Positions 1 through 8,879 of a stretch of 51,119 bases of DNA are shown in pieces. Position numbers and translations under genes: made by a program. Positions within the stretch are counted from its first letter, which is position 1. Each line of letters opens with the position of its first letter. Below the pieces are notes generated by a model, which did no database searches, was not told the origin of the DNA, and saw only the letters and a program-made list of their open reading frames with translations. The stretch comes from Bacteroidota bacterium (GTDB lineage Bacteria > Bacteroidota > Bacteroidia > Flavobacteriales > Flavobacteriaceae), in contig JAEWLN010000055.1 of assembly GCA_023457535.1 (NCBI GenBank), positions 1-51,119 on the forward strand, written 5' to 3'.

Positions 1-2
1 GA

Positions 3-638
3 TCACAGCAGGTCAACAATGACTGGAACAACTCGGACGATTACTGGTTCCAGATGCTCGCCCAGCAAGGCTATCTCGTGGCGTGCGTGGATGGCCGCGG
101 TACGGGTTACAAAGGCGCGGCGTTCAAAAAAGTCACGCAAAAGCAGCTCGGAAAATACGAGGTCGAAGACCAGATCGATGCGGCAAAAGTAATTGGCAGT
201 TATCCGTATGTGGACGCCTCGCGCATCGGGATCTTTGGCTGGAGTTATGGCGGATTCATGTCCTCAAACTGCCTGTTCAAAGGCAATGAAGTGTTCAAAA
301 TGGCCATTGCCGTTGCGCCTGTGACCAATTGGCGTTTTTACGATTCGGTGTATACCGAGCGCTACATGCAAACGCCGCAGGAAAATCCGTCGGGCTACGA
401 TGACAACTCGCCGATCAACCATGTGGACAAGCTCAAAGGCAAGCTGCTTTTGATCCACGGATCGGGCGATGACAATGTGCATGTGCAAAACACCATGCAA
501 ATGATGGAAGCGCTGATCCAGGCCAACAAGCAATTCGACTCGCAGATCTATCCGGATAAAAACCACGGCATTTACGGCGGAAAGACGCGCATTCAACTCT
601 ATAACAAGATGACCAATTTCATCAAGCAAAACCTCTAA
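3..638 (+). CDS. S9 family peptidase (dipeptidyl-peptidase IV-like), C-terminal part
   Basis: This is the catalytic end of a prolyl-oligopeptidase (S9) enzyme cut by the left window edge. The reading frame is open from base 3, so the first ATG (54) is internal. The alpha/beta-hydrolase fold carries the nucleophile motif GWSYGG (about 238-255), the acid in HGSGDDNVH and the histidine in DKNHGIYGG, so the Ser-Asp-His triad is complete. The upstream stretch QQVNNDWNNSDDYWFQ and the motif DGRGTGYKG are typical of the DPP-IV branch. Such enzymes release N-terminal dipeptides, in Bacteroidota usually in the periplasm; the signal peptide and propeller would lie outside the window. It ends 33 bp before the first of three peptide symporters, which suggests that released dipeptides are imported by its neighbours. 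Family is secure; exact specificity is inferred. Confidence 0.93.
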   Translation, partial: SQQVNNDWNNSDDYWFQMLAQQGYLVACVDGRGTGYKGAAFKKVTQKQLGKYEVEDQIDAAKVIGSYPYVDASRIGIFGWSYGGFMSSNCLFKGNEVFKMAIAVAPVTNWRFYDSVYTERYMQTPQENPSGYDDNSPINHVDKLKGKLLLIHGSGDDNVHVQNTMQMMEALIQANKQFDSQIYPDKNHGIYGGKTRIQLYNKMTNFIKQNL

Positions 639-671
639 ACCTAAAACCTAAACAAACTAAAACGAAAAAAA

Positions 672-2363
672 ATGGTAGAAACTCACGCAAAAACAGCACA
701 CCCTAAGGGCCTTTGGGTCTTGTTCGGTACCGAAATGTGGGAACGCTTCAACTTTTACGGCATGCGTGCCCTGTTGACGTTGTTCATGGTCAATGCCCTA
801 CTCATGAAAGAAGCGGACGCTTCACTGATTTACGGCGGATTCCTCGGGCTGTGTTACCTGACGCCACTTTTGGGCGGGTTCATTTCTGACCGTTTTTTTG
901 GCAATCGCAACTGTATTTTGCTTGGCGGCGCGATGATGGCCGTGGGCCAATTGCTGCTTTTTGCCAGCGGCAGCGTGTTCCCGACCAATCTCAGTTTGGC
1001 CAACACCCTGATGTGGACGGCGCTTTTTATCATCATTTTCGGAAACGGATTTTTCAAGCCGAACATTTCGTCCATGGTGGGCAGCTTGTATCCAAAGCAG
1101 GAAAAAACCAAGCTCGATACCGCCTTTACGATTTTTTATATGGGGATTAACATTGGCGCGTTTCTGGGCCAGTTCATTTGCCCGTTCCTGGGCGATGTCA
1201 AAGACACGGGCGGCGTTCGCGACGTGCACGCGTTCAAATGGGGATTCCTCGCCGCTGCCATTGCGATGATGATCGGGACGGTGACGTTTTACGTGCTCAA
1301 GAACAAATATGTCGTTACGCCCGAAGGCAAACCCATTGGCGGGCTGCCGTCCAAAAACGAAGCTGACGATTACGAAGAAGGCGAAGCGCAAAAAGCCCAT
1401 TTTACTTCGACATCGCTCATTGGCGCGGTCGTTTCCTTCATCGGTTTATTCTTCATTTTCAATTACTTTACCGATGGTGACAACGTCGTCAAGACCTACA
1501 TTTACCCGATGATCTACGCCAGCGGTATTACGCTCGCGGGTTTGATCCTGTCCGATAAAACGCTGACCAAAGTAGAAACGCAAAGGATCTGGGTGATCTA
1601 CATCATGTCGTTTTTTATCATCTTTTTCTGGGCGGCATTCGAACAGGCCGGTTCGTCCCTGACGTTTATCGCCGATAACCAGACGGACCGCAATTTTTTC
1701 GGATGGAACATGCCGGCATCGATGGTACAAATCTTCAACGGATTGTTCGTCGTGATGTTTGCCGTGCCGTTCTCGATTTTGTGGGATAAATTGCGCGCAG
1801 CCGGAAAAGAACCGATCTCCACCATGAAACAATCATTCGGATTGGCGCTTATCGCCCTGAGTTATTTCATCATCGCGCACAACGTAAAAGATCTGGGCAA
1901 CACCGGATTGCTCGCCATTTACTGGCTCGTTTTATTGTATCTGATCCAGACGTTCGGCGAATTGTGTTTGTCGCCGATCGGACTTTCGCTGGTTGGGAAA
2001 TTGTCGCCAAAACGTTTCGCATCGCTCGCTTACGGCGTTTTCTTTATTTCAAATGCGGCGGGTTATGCACTTTCCGGAACGCTCGGATCGATCCTGCCTG
2101 CCACGGGCGATAAATTTGAGAAGGCCAAGTCGCTCGGTATCGAACTCCAGCCCATCCTCGACAAGACCGTCACGCCTACGGCCGAACAGCTGCGCCTGCT
2201 CGAAGAAAACCAGATCAGCGCGACCAACCCTGTATTTGCCGGATTTGAAATCCACAATTTGTACGAATTCTTTATGGTATTTGTGATTCTTTGCGGCATC
2301 GCATCGGTCATTTTATTCCTGCTTACGCCCGTATTGAAAAAAATGATGCACGGCGTGCGCTAA
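672..2363 (+). CDS. POT family peptide:H+ symporter 1
   Basis: 563 residues. This is a proton-coupled di/tripeptide transporter of the POT/PTR2 branch of the major facilitator superfamily, in the inner membrane. The ExxERF motif in helix 1 is visible (E21, E24, R25, F26, then FYG), as is the conserved GNGFFKPN (residues 124-131) and the second family signature FYMGINIG (155-162). About a dozen hydrophobic segments plus a charged cytoplasmic loop near residues 215-240 (EADDYEEGEAQK) match bacterial POT proteins with extra helices. It is the first of three POT paralogues in a row: 33 bp after the S9 peptidase gene and 10 bp before the next. Co-transcription is inferred from spacing. Substrate cannot be read, but peptides are likely given the peptidase upstream. 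Confidence 0.95.
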   Translation: MVETHAKTAHPKGLWVLFGTEMWERFNFYGMRALLTLFMVNALLMKEADASLIYGGFLGLCYLTPLLGGFISDRFFGNRNCILLGGAMMAVGQLLLFASGSVFPTNLSLANTLMWTALFIIIFGNGFFKPNISSMVGSLYPKQEKTKLDTAFTIFYMGINIGAFLGQFICPFLGDVKDTGGVRDVHAFKWGFLAAAIAMMIGTVTFYVLKNKYVVTPEGKPIGGLPSKNEADDYEEGEAQKAHFTSTSLIGAVVSFIGLFFIFNYFTDGDNVVKTYIYPMIYASGITLAGLILSDKTLTKVETQRIWVIYIMSFFIIFFWAAFEQAGSSLTFIADNQTDRNFFGWNMPASMVQIFNGLFVVMFAVPFSILWDKLRAAGKEPISTMKQSFGLALIALSYFIIAHNVKDLGNTGLLAIYWLVLLYLIQTFGELCLSPIGLSLVGKLSPKRFASLAYGVFFISNAAGYALSGTLGSILPATGDKFEKAKSLGIELQPILDKTVTPTAEQLRLLEENQISATNPVFAGFEIHNLYEFFMVFVILCGIASVILFLLTPVLKKMMHGVR

Positions 2364-2373
2364 ACCAACGCTT

Positions 2374-4032
2374 ATGTGGAATAAACATCCTAAGGCATTG
2401 CCTTACCTATTTTTATCTGAAATGTGGGAGCGTTTCGGATATTATTTGATGATCGGTATTTTTACGCTGTATCTCAAAGACGTCGAGGCCGGATTTGCGA
2501 TGACTGAAAAAGAAGCGTCCGATTTGTACGGCACGTTCATCGCGCTGGTATTCCTGACGCCGTTCATCGGTGGCCTGGTCGCCGATCGCTACTTTGGTTA
2601 CAGAAAGTCGATCATCATTGGCGGCATACTGATGGGCGCAGGCTATTTCCTGATGGGTGTCCATTCGGTCACGATGCTGTACGTCGCGATGACGCTCGTG
2701 ATTGTAGGCAACGGATTTTTCAAACCGAACATTTCCACGCTGCTTGGCAATTTTTACTCCAACGAACAATACCGCGATAAAAAGGACGAAGGCTACAACA
2801 TTTTCTACATGGGAATTAACGTCGGTGCGTTCATCTGCAACTTTTTTGGCGCGGCTTTGCAAATCATGCTAGGATGGCAATATGCGTTCATGGCGGCCGG
2901 GGTCGGGATGTTCATCGGCGTGATCGTGTTCATGCTGGGAACCAGGCATTATGTGGGCTACGACCAAAAAAAAGGCACCCAGCCGGGCGATATGCCGTTT
3001 TACAAAATTGTATTGTTCATTCTCGTGCCATCGGTGGTCTTTGGCGTGATCGGGTGGCTGATCAAAGGTGTCGCCTCGCCGGGCAATCCGGACAGCTACA
3101 TTTTTGGATCGGACAGCACCGATGCGTTTATTTTTGCGTGTATTCCCGTAATTTTCTTTTACGCAAGCCTGTATTTTAAAGCAAAACCCGAGGACAAACG
3201 TCCGATTGGCGCCTTGCTCGCGATATTTGGCGTCGTGATCTTATTCTGGGCCGTGTTCAAACTCAACGGATCGGCGCTTACGACCTGGGCCGACCGGTAC
3301 ACGGACCGCGAAGTAACAGGCGGCACGCAAACGGCTTTCACGTCGCTCAAACTGGCCAAGGAAATCGAATACAAAAAAGACTCGATCGAATTGTACGACG
3401 AGCAGTTCCGACTCCAGAAAGAGCATGGTGTTGTCCAGAAAGAGGTCAATTATCCGCTGTATTTCCGCAATGTCGCCGAGCCGCTCAAACCCGTCGAAGG
3501 ATCAAAAGTTTCGCTGTGGGCCACAAACCTGAGCCAATCGATCAATCCCGGCTGGGTCATTATATTGACGCCGCTTGTTGTGGCGTTCTTCACCTTTTTG
3601 CGCGGTCGTGGCAAAGAACCGTCGACGCCTACTAAAATTGCGTTCGGTTTGCTGATCTCTGCATTGTCGGTGCTGGTGATGGTGGCTGCGGTCAAGATAG
3701 GCGCTAACGGAACCGAAAAAGTAAGCGTATGGTGGCTTGTGGCCAATTACGGCATCATCACCATTGGCGAATTGTTCCTGAGTCCGATGGGACTTTCGAT
3801 CGTTTCCAAATTAAGTCCAACCAATATCACCTCTTTGATGATGGGTGGATGGTTCCTCTCCACGTCGATTGGAAATAAGCTCAGCGGCGTTTTGGCCAGC
3901 ATGTGGGACACCTATGAAGACAAGAGCCACTTCTTTTGGGTCAACTTCGCGCTGCTGATGTTTGCGACGCTTTTGATGTTCGCACTGCTCAAACAACTCA
4001 ATAAAGTAATGGCCGAAAAAGGCATCAGATAA
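2374..4032 (+). CDS. POT family peptide:H+ symporter 2 (with extra soluble loop)
   Basis: 552 residues, second POT symporter. ExxERF motif E16-E19-R20-F21 followed by GYY; GNGFFKPN near residues 112-119; FYMGINVG near 144-151. It differs from its neighbours by a charged, non-hydrophobic stretch of roughly 80 residues in the second half (about residues 305-385, containing TDREVTGG, LAKEIEYKKDSIELYDEQ and VVQKEVNYP). That stretch looks like an extramembrane insertion between helices. The start follows the previous stop by 10 bp, and the stop lies 1 bp before the ATG of the third symporter, so translational coupling is likely. The insertion could be a regulatory or partner-binding domain; nothing in it matches a fold I recognise. 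Confidence 0.94.
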   Translation: MWNKHPKALPYLFLSEMWERFGYYLMIGIFTLYLKDVEAGFAMTEKEASDLYGTFIALVFLTPFIGGLVADRYFGYRKSIIIGGILMGAGYFLMGVHSVTMLYVAMTLVIVGNGFFKPNISTLLGNFYSNEQYRDKKDEGYNIFYMGINVGAFICNFFGAALQIMLGWQYAFMAAGVGMFIGVIVFMLGTRHYVGYDQKKGTQPGDMPFYKIVLFILVPSVVFGVIGWLIKGVASPGNPDSYIFGSDSTDAFIFACIPVIFFYASLYFKAKPEDKRPIGALLAIFGVVILFWAVFKLNGSALTTWADRYTDREVTGGTQTAFTSLKLAKEIEYKKDSIELYDEQFRLQKEHGVVQKEVNYPLYFRNVAEPLKPVEGSKVSLWATNLSQSINPGWVIILTPLVVAFFTFLRGRGKEPSTPTKIAFGLLISALSVLVMVAAVKIGANGTEKVSVWWLVANYGIITIGELFLSPMGLSIVSKLSPTNITSLMMGGWFLSTSIGNKLSGVLASMWDTYEDKSHFFWVNFALLMFATLLMFALLKQLNKVMAEKGIR

Positions 4033-4033
4033 T

Positions 4034-5548
4034 ATGGATAGAATACCGGTAGACCTCGCCAATATTCAGGATTTCAAAGGCAAGTATCCCAGACAACTGT
4101 GGTATCTGTTCTTCAGCGAAATGTGGGAACGCTTTTGTTTTTACGGCATGCGCGGCATGTTGGTCGTGTTTATGGTGGGCCAGCTCGGCATGAACGAACG
4201 CATCGCGAACCTGCAATACGGTGCGACCCAGGCCTGGGTGTACGCTTTTACGTTCATCGGCGGATTGTTTGCCGATAAAATCCTCGGACTGCGCAAATCA
4301 CTGTTCTGGGGCGGGATGCTCATGATTGTGGGCAGCATCATTTTGTCGATCGACCCTAAGAATTTCTTTTTCATGGGGCTTGGATTCACCATTGTAGGTA
4401 CCGGATTCTTCAAACCCAACATTTCTTCGATGGTAGGCCAACTCTACAGGGACGGCGATCCGCGGCGCGACGCAGGATTTTCGTTCTTTTACATGGGTGT
4501 CAACCTCGGTGCGCTCATTGGCGGATACATTTGCATCGCCGTGGCCGAAGGATCGCTCTGGCAGTCGCTCGTACCCGAACATTTGCGATGGAACGTCGGT
4601 TTCGGATTCGCCGCCGTGGTCATGATTGTGAGCTTGCTTACCTTTACCCAGACCCAAAAATCCCTGGGCCCGATCGGACTCACGCCGCTTCCGCATCTGG
4701 AACTCCAGCAGCGCCGTACACGCGAATGGCTCACTTACCTCGGATCGCTCGCAATCGTCCCGATCATCATTGTCATGGTCGCCAATACGGAATACACCGA
4801 TTATTTCATGATGGTCATCGGACCCGCATCGATCCTGTACCTGTTCTATGAAATGAAAAACTTCTCGGCAGTGGAGAACAAAAAATTGCTCACCGCGCTT
4901 ATTTTCATCATTTTTTCGATTTTCTTCTGGGCATTTTTCGAGCAAAGCGGCGGATCTTTGAGTTTGTTCGCAGCCAATAACCTCGACAATCAAGTGTTTG
5001 GCATTACGCTGAGCCCGAACGGAGTGAACAATTCGGCGAACTCGTTGTTCGTGATCGGATTCGCCGCGGTTGTAGGGCTTGTTTGGCTTTGGATGGCCAA
5101 GCGCAAGATCGAGCCCAATACGGTCGTCAAATTCGGACTCGGATTTTTGTTCCTTGCAGGCGGTTTTTGGATTTTTTATTACACAAAATTCTTCGCCAAC
5201 GAACAAGGAATCACCTCGCTGGGTATCTTTACGATGGGTTGGTTTGTGATCACTTTTGGCGAATTGTGCCTCTCGCCGATCGGCATGTCGGCGATGACCA
5301 AACTATCACCGCAAAAAACGCAGGCCGTGATCATGGGAATGTGGTTTTTGGCCAGCGCATACGGACAGTATTTTGCCGGATTGCTCGGGGCCAACATTGC
5401 CGGTGCATCCGAGAATGCGACCAATGCAGAAAAGTTAAACGTTTACGCCGATGGCTATTATCAACTCGCACTGTATGCATTAATTGCCGGAATTGTTTTA
5501 ATTTTGATTTCGCCGCTGGTCAAAAAACTGATGCAGGACGTAAAATAA
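4034..5548 (+). CDS. POT family peptide:H+ symporter 3
   Basis: 504 residues, third POT symporter of the tandem set. ExxERF motif E29-E32-R33-F34 followed by FYG, GTGFFKPNISSMVG and FYMGVNLGALIGG are all present. Its length and uninterrupted helix pattern are closer to symporter 1 than to symporter 2. Its ATG is 1 bp after the stop of symporter 2. The three paralogues are clearly diverged, so they are more likely to have specialised (for example on dipeptide or tripeptide side chains) than to be a recent duplication; this is inference. The next gene, a secreted thioredoxin-like protein, starts 28 bp downstream. Confidence 0.95.
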   Translation: MDRIPVDLANIQDFKGKYPRQLWYLFFSEMWERFCFYGMRGMLVVFMVGQLGMNERIANLQYGATQAWVYAFTFIGGLFADKILGLRKSLFWGGMLMIVGSIILSIDPKNFFFMGLGFTIVGTGFFKPNISSMVGQLYRDGDPRRDAGFSFFYMGVNLGALIGGYICIAVAEGSLWQSLVPEHLRWNVGFGFAAVVMIVSLLTFTQTQKSLGPIGLTPLPHLELQQRRTREWLTYLGSLAIVPIIIVMVANTEYTDYFMMVIGPASILYLFYEMKNFSAVENKKLLTALIFIIFSIFFWAFFEQSGGSLSLFAANNLDNQVFGITLSPNGVNNSANSLFVIGFAAVVGLVWLWMAKRKIEPNTVVKFGLGFLFLAGGFWIFYYTKFFANEQGITSLGIFTMGWFVITFGELCLSPIGMSAMTKLSPQKTQAVIMGMWFLASAYGQYFAGLLGANIAGASENATNAEKLNVYADGYYQLALYALIAGIVLILISPLVKKLMQDVK

Positions 5549-5576
5549 ACCGCCGTTGGGCACTAATAGAAACACC

Positions 5577-6077
5577 ATGAAAAAAATATTGATCACTTTG
5601 TTGCTTTTTGCCGGATCGCTCGGCATGAACGCACAGGATATTTACTGGGAGACCAACCTGAATAAAGCCGCAGACCAGGCGATGAAGCAAAACAAGCCGC
5701 TGCTTTTGTTCTTTACCGGAAGCGATTGGTGCGGATGGTGCATCCGATTGCAAAAGGAAGTGCTCAAAACGCCCGAATTCGCCGATTGGGCTACCAAAAA
5801 CGTCGTATTGGTCGAACTCGATTTTCCCAGACGCACGCAGTTGCCTGCGGACATTGCCCAACAAAATATGCAATTACAACAAATCCTCGAAGTTCGCGGT
5901 TATCCGACGGTCTGGCTTGTAACACCTACAAAAAAGGACGGCAAGATGAACCTGAGCAAGCTCGGAAGCACGGGTTATGTGGCGGGCGGGCCCTCCAAAT
6001 GGCTTGAAAGCGCCAACCAGATCCTGGCCAATGCGCAGCCCGCAGCAACATCGGCAACGGCGAGCAAAAAAGGCTGA
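5577..6077 (+). CDS. Secreted thioredoxin-fold protein
   Basis: 166 residues from the ATG at 5577. A TTG 21 bp upstream is in frame, but the ATG is followed directly by a clean signal peptide (MKKILITLLLFAGSLGMNAQ), so I chose it. The mature part is a single thioredoxin domain with active site C52-G-W-C55 (in SDWCGWC) and the cis-proline P110 (RGYPTVW). It resembles the thioredoxin_7/DsbD-gamma-like group rather than cytoplasmic TrxA. A periplasmic disulfide reductase or isomerase role is likely; the partner is unknown. It is the last gene of the peptidase-POT run and is followed by a strong hairpin at 6096-6132 that lies inside the convergent comEC gene. The protein ends in a low-complexity Ala/Ser/Thr/Lys tail. 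Confidence 0.88.
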   Translation: MKKILITLLLFAGSLGMNAQDIYWETNLNKAADQAMKQNKPLLLFFTGSDWCGWCIRLQKEVLKTPEFADWATKNVVLVELDFPRRTQLPADIAQQNMQLQQILEVRGYPTVWLVTPTKKDGKMNLSKLGSTGYVAGGPSKWLESANQILANAQPAATSATASKKG

Positions 6078-6084
6078 TCCGGTT

Positions 6085-8100
6085 TCACCGTTTATAAAAT
6101 CCCATTTCCGCAGTAGTGTGAAATGGGATTTTGTATTTGGCGCATGTCGATTTCCACAACGCCACATCGCTTTTGTAATTGCTTGCATCGGCCACGATAA
6201 TTCCTGGCGTGATCGTTTGGATCAGCCGTTCTAAATTAATGCGCGGCGACTGCCGGATCAGGATAACATCGGGGTGCGCCAGTTTTGGGCAAACGCCCGT
6301 AGAATCGATAATAACGATGCGCGAACGGTTGAAATAAGCTACATTTCCAACGGCACCGCCCCTCCTGATTTGTGCAAAATGAGCCGTCGCATAGGTTTGT
6401 AAGGGCGGTCCGGTCAAAAATTCAGGCGGACCATACGCGGTGATCGTATGGCCATCGCGCGCGGCGATTCCCGTGCTTTTGTAGACAGAAAACACAATCC
6501 ATTCTTTTTTTGTAGCGATGTCCCACCGCGTGGCAAACCACGTGCATTGCAGAACGAGCAGCGAGGCAAGCAGGGTAATGGTTTTGGCAAAATCGGGTTT
6601 GGACAGCCATCGGACCAGGGCGATGAGCAACACATATAACCCGATCATCATCGCTCGGTTCAACGACAATTCTGTAAATACAAATTCCTCAAACGATGCA
6701 ATCCACGAAATGAAGCCGTTGAGCATGGTAACGGAAGTAGACAAAGCGGTGGCTAAAAAAAGCGGCAATGCGGTAAACAGCGCAATAATCATCGCGGCTA
6801 CGCCCAACGCCATGACGACGCTCAACAACGGGATCACCACGAGGTTGGTCACAAAAAACAGTCCCGGAAATTGGTGGAAATAGTAAATGCTGAGCGGCAG
6901 CGTCCCGATCTGCGCGGCAAATGACACCGTTACAATCTGCCAAAGGTAGCGTGCGATTTTATTGCGCGGTTCCCACCATCGGTCCATCATGGGTTGCAGC
7001 CACAAAATAAAAAACAGCGCCAGATAGCTGAGCTGGAATCCAATATCGGACAAAAACGACGGCTCAACGGTCAAGATAAGCAACATCGACACGAGCAGGG
7101 TGTGGAAGATGTTGGTTTTGCGCCGCAGATGCAAACCGATGGCCATGAAGCTGAACATCGTCACCGATCGCACCACCGATGGCGACAAACCGGCCAAAAG
7201 CGCAAATCCCCACAGCGAGAACAAAATGATGCCCAGCTTGAACCCACGCATGCGCGGCGTATTGGGCAACAACCCGAGGGCCGCATGCAAAAACGCCAGG
7301 ATCAGTCCTACGTGCAGTCCGGACACCGATAGAATGTGCACGGCACCGGCCAATTGGTAATCGCGCACCGTATCGGCCCCGATGTCCTGTTGCTGGCCGA
7401 GCAGCAAGGCCGCAATGACCGCGAGTTCCTGCGGGGCGCAGCCACTTTGTTCCAGTCGCGTTAAAATCGTATGGCGCACGCGGTCGGCGTAGTAGAACAC
7501 GTCTTTAACAGCGCCCGGCCTTATTTTGACCGGCTGCAACGTAATGTACATTTGCGCCAGGATCAAACGTTGCCGTAAATAGGCGCCGTAATCGAACTGG
7601 TTCGGGTTTTTGGGCAAGTGGTGTACGGCCAGCGGGGCATGCACTTTCAAAACCGTCCCTATCGGCAGCGGCCGCTCAAACGCGAGCCGGTCGAACTGAA
7701 CCAGCAGTTTCCCTGTGGCGGGCCGATTGTCGAGTTGGTATACGTGCGCCACATAGCGCTGATTCCGGGGTGTGTTCTTAAGCCGCTCGCGCAACACCAT
7801 GTCGACGGTTTGGGCGCCAGCGGTTATCTGGTGCGAAAAGTGATCGGGTTGCAACGATATGTCGCGCGCAGCCGATACACCCGCGCCGAGGGCAAAAGCC
7901 AGTACAAAGGAGCATACTGCAAAATATGGTCTCTGGATCAGATCGCGACGGGCCAAACCCCACGAAGCCATCCATAGGATCGCAGCGAGGGCTACAAATA
8001 AAAAAACCGAAATCGGGCGTACCTCAAGGAAAGAGGCGCATGCGATTCCGGTAATAAACCAAGGTGTAATTCTGGCCAGCGGGAATTGCAGTACTTTCAT
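6085..8100 (-). CDS. comEC: ComEC/Rec2 family DNA-uptake channel protein
   Basis: 671 residues. The N-terminal part (about 1-200) has helices followed by a DUF4131-type soluble domain. The central Competence domain (about 215-500) is multi-helical with the signatures SVSGLHVG (258-265), LAGLSPSVVRSVTMF and SDIGFQLSYLA. In naturally competent bacteria ComEC moves single-stranded DNA across the inner membrane. The C-terminal ~130 residues are where some ComEC proteins carry a metallo-beta-lactamase domain, but no HxHxDH metal motif is visible; only a shortened, degenerate remnant remains (VVIIDSTG-like and HPDVILIRQSP segments). It is the last gene of surE-lpxB-NlpC-comEC on this strand, 33 bp after the NlpC gene. 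Its stop is only 7 bp from the convergent thioredoxin-like gene, and a strong hairpin overlaps its last codons. Whether this strain is competent cannot be told. Confidence 0.9.
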   Translation of the reverse strand: MKVLQFPLARITPWFITGIACASFLEVRPISVFLFVALAAILWMASWGLARRDLIQRPYFAVCSFVLAFALGAGVSAARDISLQPDHFSHQITAGAQTVDMVLRERLKNTPRNQRYVAHVYQLDNRPATGKLLVQFDRLAFERPLPIGTVLKVHAPLAVHHLPKNPNQFDYGAYLRQRLILAQMYITLQPVKIRPGAVKDVFYYADRVRHTILTRLEQSGCAPQELAVIAALLLGQQQDIGADTVRDYQLAGAVHILSVSGLHVGLILAFLHAALGLLPNTPRMRGFKLGIILFSLWGFALLAGLSPSVVRSVTMFSFMAIGLHLRRKTNIFHTLLVSMLLILTVEPSFLSDIGFQLSYLALFFILWLQPMMDRWWEPRNKIARYLWQIVTVSFAAQIGTLPLSIYYFHQFPGLFFVTNLVVIPLLSVVMALGVAAMIIALFTALPLFLATALSTSVTMLNGFISWIASFEEFVFTELSLNRAMMIGLYVLLIALVRWLSKPDFAKTITLLASLLVLQCTWFATRWDIATKKEWIVFSVYKSTGIAARDGHTITAYGPPEFLTGPPLQTYATAHFAQIRRGGAVGNVAYFNRSRIVIIDSTGVCPKLAHPDVILIRQSPRINLERLIQTITPGIIVADASNYKSDVALWKSTCAKYKIPFHTTAEMGFYKR
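6096..6132 (+). terminator. Hairpin terminator embedded in the 3' end of comEC
   Basis: A perfect 13-bp inverted repeat (AAAATCCCATTTC and GAAATGGGATTTT) around an 11-nt loop, ending in a T run on the plus strand. It begins 18 bp after the thioredoxin-like gene and lies wholly inside the last codons of the convergent comEC. It can act as terminator for the plus-strand peptide-uptake unit. On the minus strand it also has an A/T-symmetric tail, so it may stop both transcripts. Confidence 0.75.
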
Positions 8101-8133
8101 GGATTAAAAGTACCGAATCCAAAATTGCGTCGG

Positions 8134-8829
8134 TTACAGATTTACTATAATTCTGTTGGCTTGTGCAAAAGTCCGTCCGTAATACGGTTCTTTGGTCGAT
8201 GAGATGATGACGCCTTTTTGCGTGGACGAATGGATGAATTTGATCTCATCGCCGCTGACCTCGGTCACCATGCCTACGTGATTGATCACACTGCGGCCGT
8301 TGGTGCGAAAAAAGATCAGATCGCCTTTCTGGATTTCGTCTTCATCGAGCTTGCGCCCGATTTTGGCCATGTCGTTCGACGAGCGCGGCAACGTAATGTC
8401 GAACTTCTGGAAAGTACTGAACATCAGTCCTGAGCAGTCGAATCCTGTATTGGGATTGGTGCCGCCTGTTCTGTAACCCGCACCCAGATTTGCTTCGGCC
8501 GTGTTGATCAACTGCCTGACCACATAGCTTGAATTGTCGCCCGCCAATTCGTAATCGTCGGCGTTGCGGTCATTGAGTACAGACTTCGGGAAGGTTTTTT
8601 TTGGTTTTTCGGCAACGGATCTGCGCGTAGCGATCGGTTCTGGATTTCGGGCGATCGGCTTTGCGGCATTCGCGTTGCGCGTAGGGGTCGTTTTGGCCAC
8701 CGACTTGTTTTGCGGTGATCTGTAGATGCCTCTTTTTTCTGCTTCCGACTTGGAAGTGATGATGTTGCTTGTGGGGCTGCAACTCACCAAAAAAGTGCAC
8801 AGGAAGATTAAGTAGGATAACTGTTTCAA
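8134..8829 (-). CDS. NlpC/P60 family lipoprotein, peptidoglycan endopeptidase
   Basis: 231 residues. It has a lipoprotein signal with lipobox cysteine C17 (FLVSC), then a basic low-complexity linker (about 25-90) rich in Lys/Arg/Pro/Ala, then an NlpC/P60 (C40) domain. The catalytic cysteine is C132 in GFDCSG, the histidine H184 in NHVGMV, and H200 (FIHSS) is the likely third polar residue. Enzymes of this family cut gamma-D-Glu-diaminopimelate or related stem-peptide bonds in peptidoglycan; lipidation places it in the periplasm. It lies 50 bp downstream of lpxB and 33 bp upstream of comEC in the same orientation. The linker may span the periplasm or contact the wall. Confidence 0.92.
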   Translation of the reverse strand: MKQLSYLIFLCTFLVSCSPTSNIITSKSEAEKRGIYRSPQNKSVAKTTPTRNANAAKPIARNPEPIATRRSVAEKPKKTFPKSVLNDRNADDYELAGDNSSYVVRQLINTAEANLGAGYRTGGTNPNTGFDCSGLMFSTFQKFDITLPRSSNDMAKIGRKLDEDEIQKGDLIFFRTNGRSVINHVGMVTEVSGDEIKFIHSSTQKGVIISSTKEPYYGRTFAQANRIIVNL

Positions 8830-8879
8830 AACGTATAAGATTTTTACAAAAATATATAAAAATATTTTAAACGAAAGAA

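Noticed and set aside
5556..5576. TTG start for the thioredoxin-like protein
   Set aside because: It would place seven polar residues before a textbook signal peptide that begins at the ATG at 5577.
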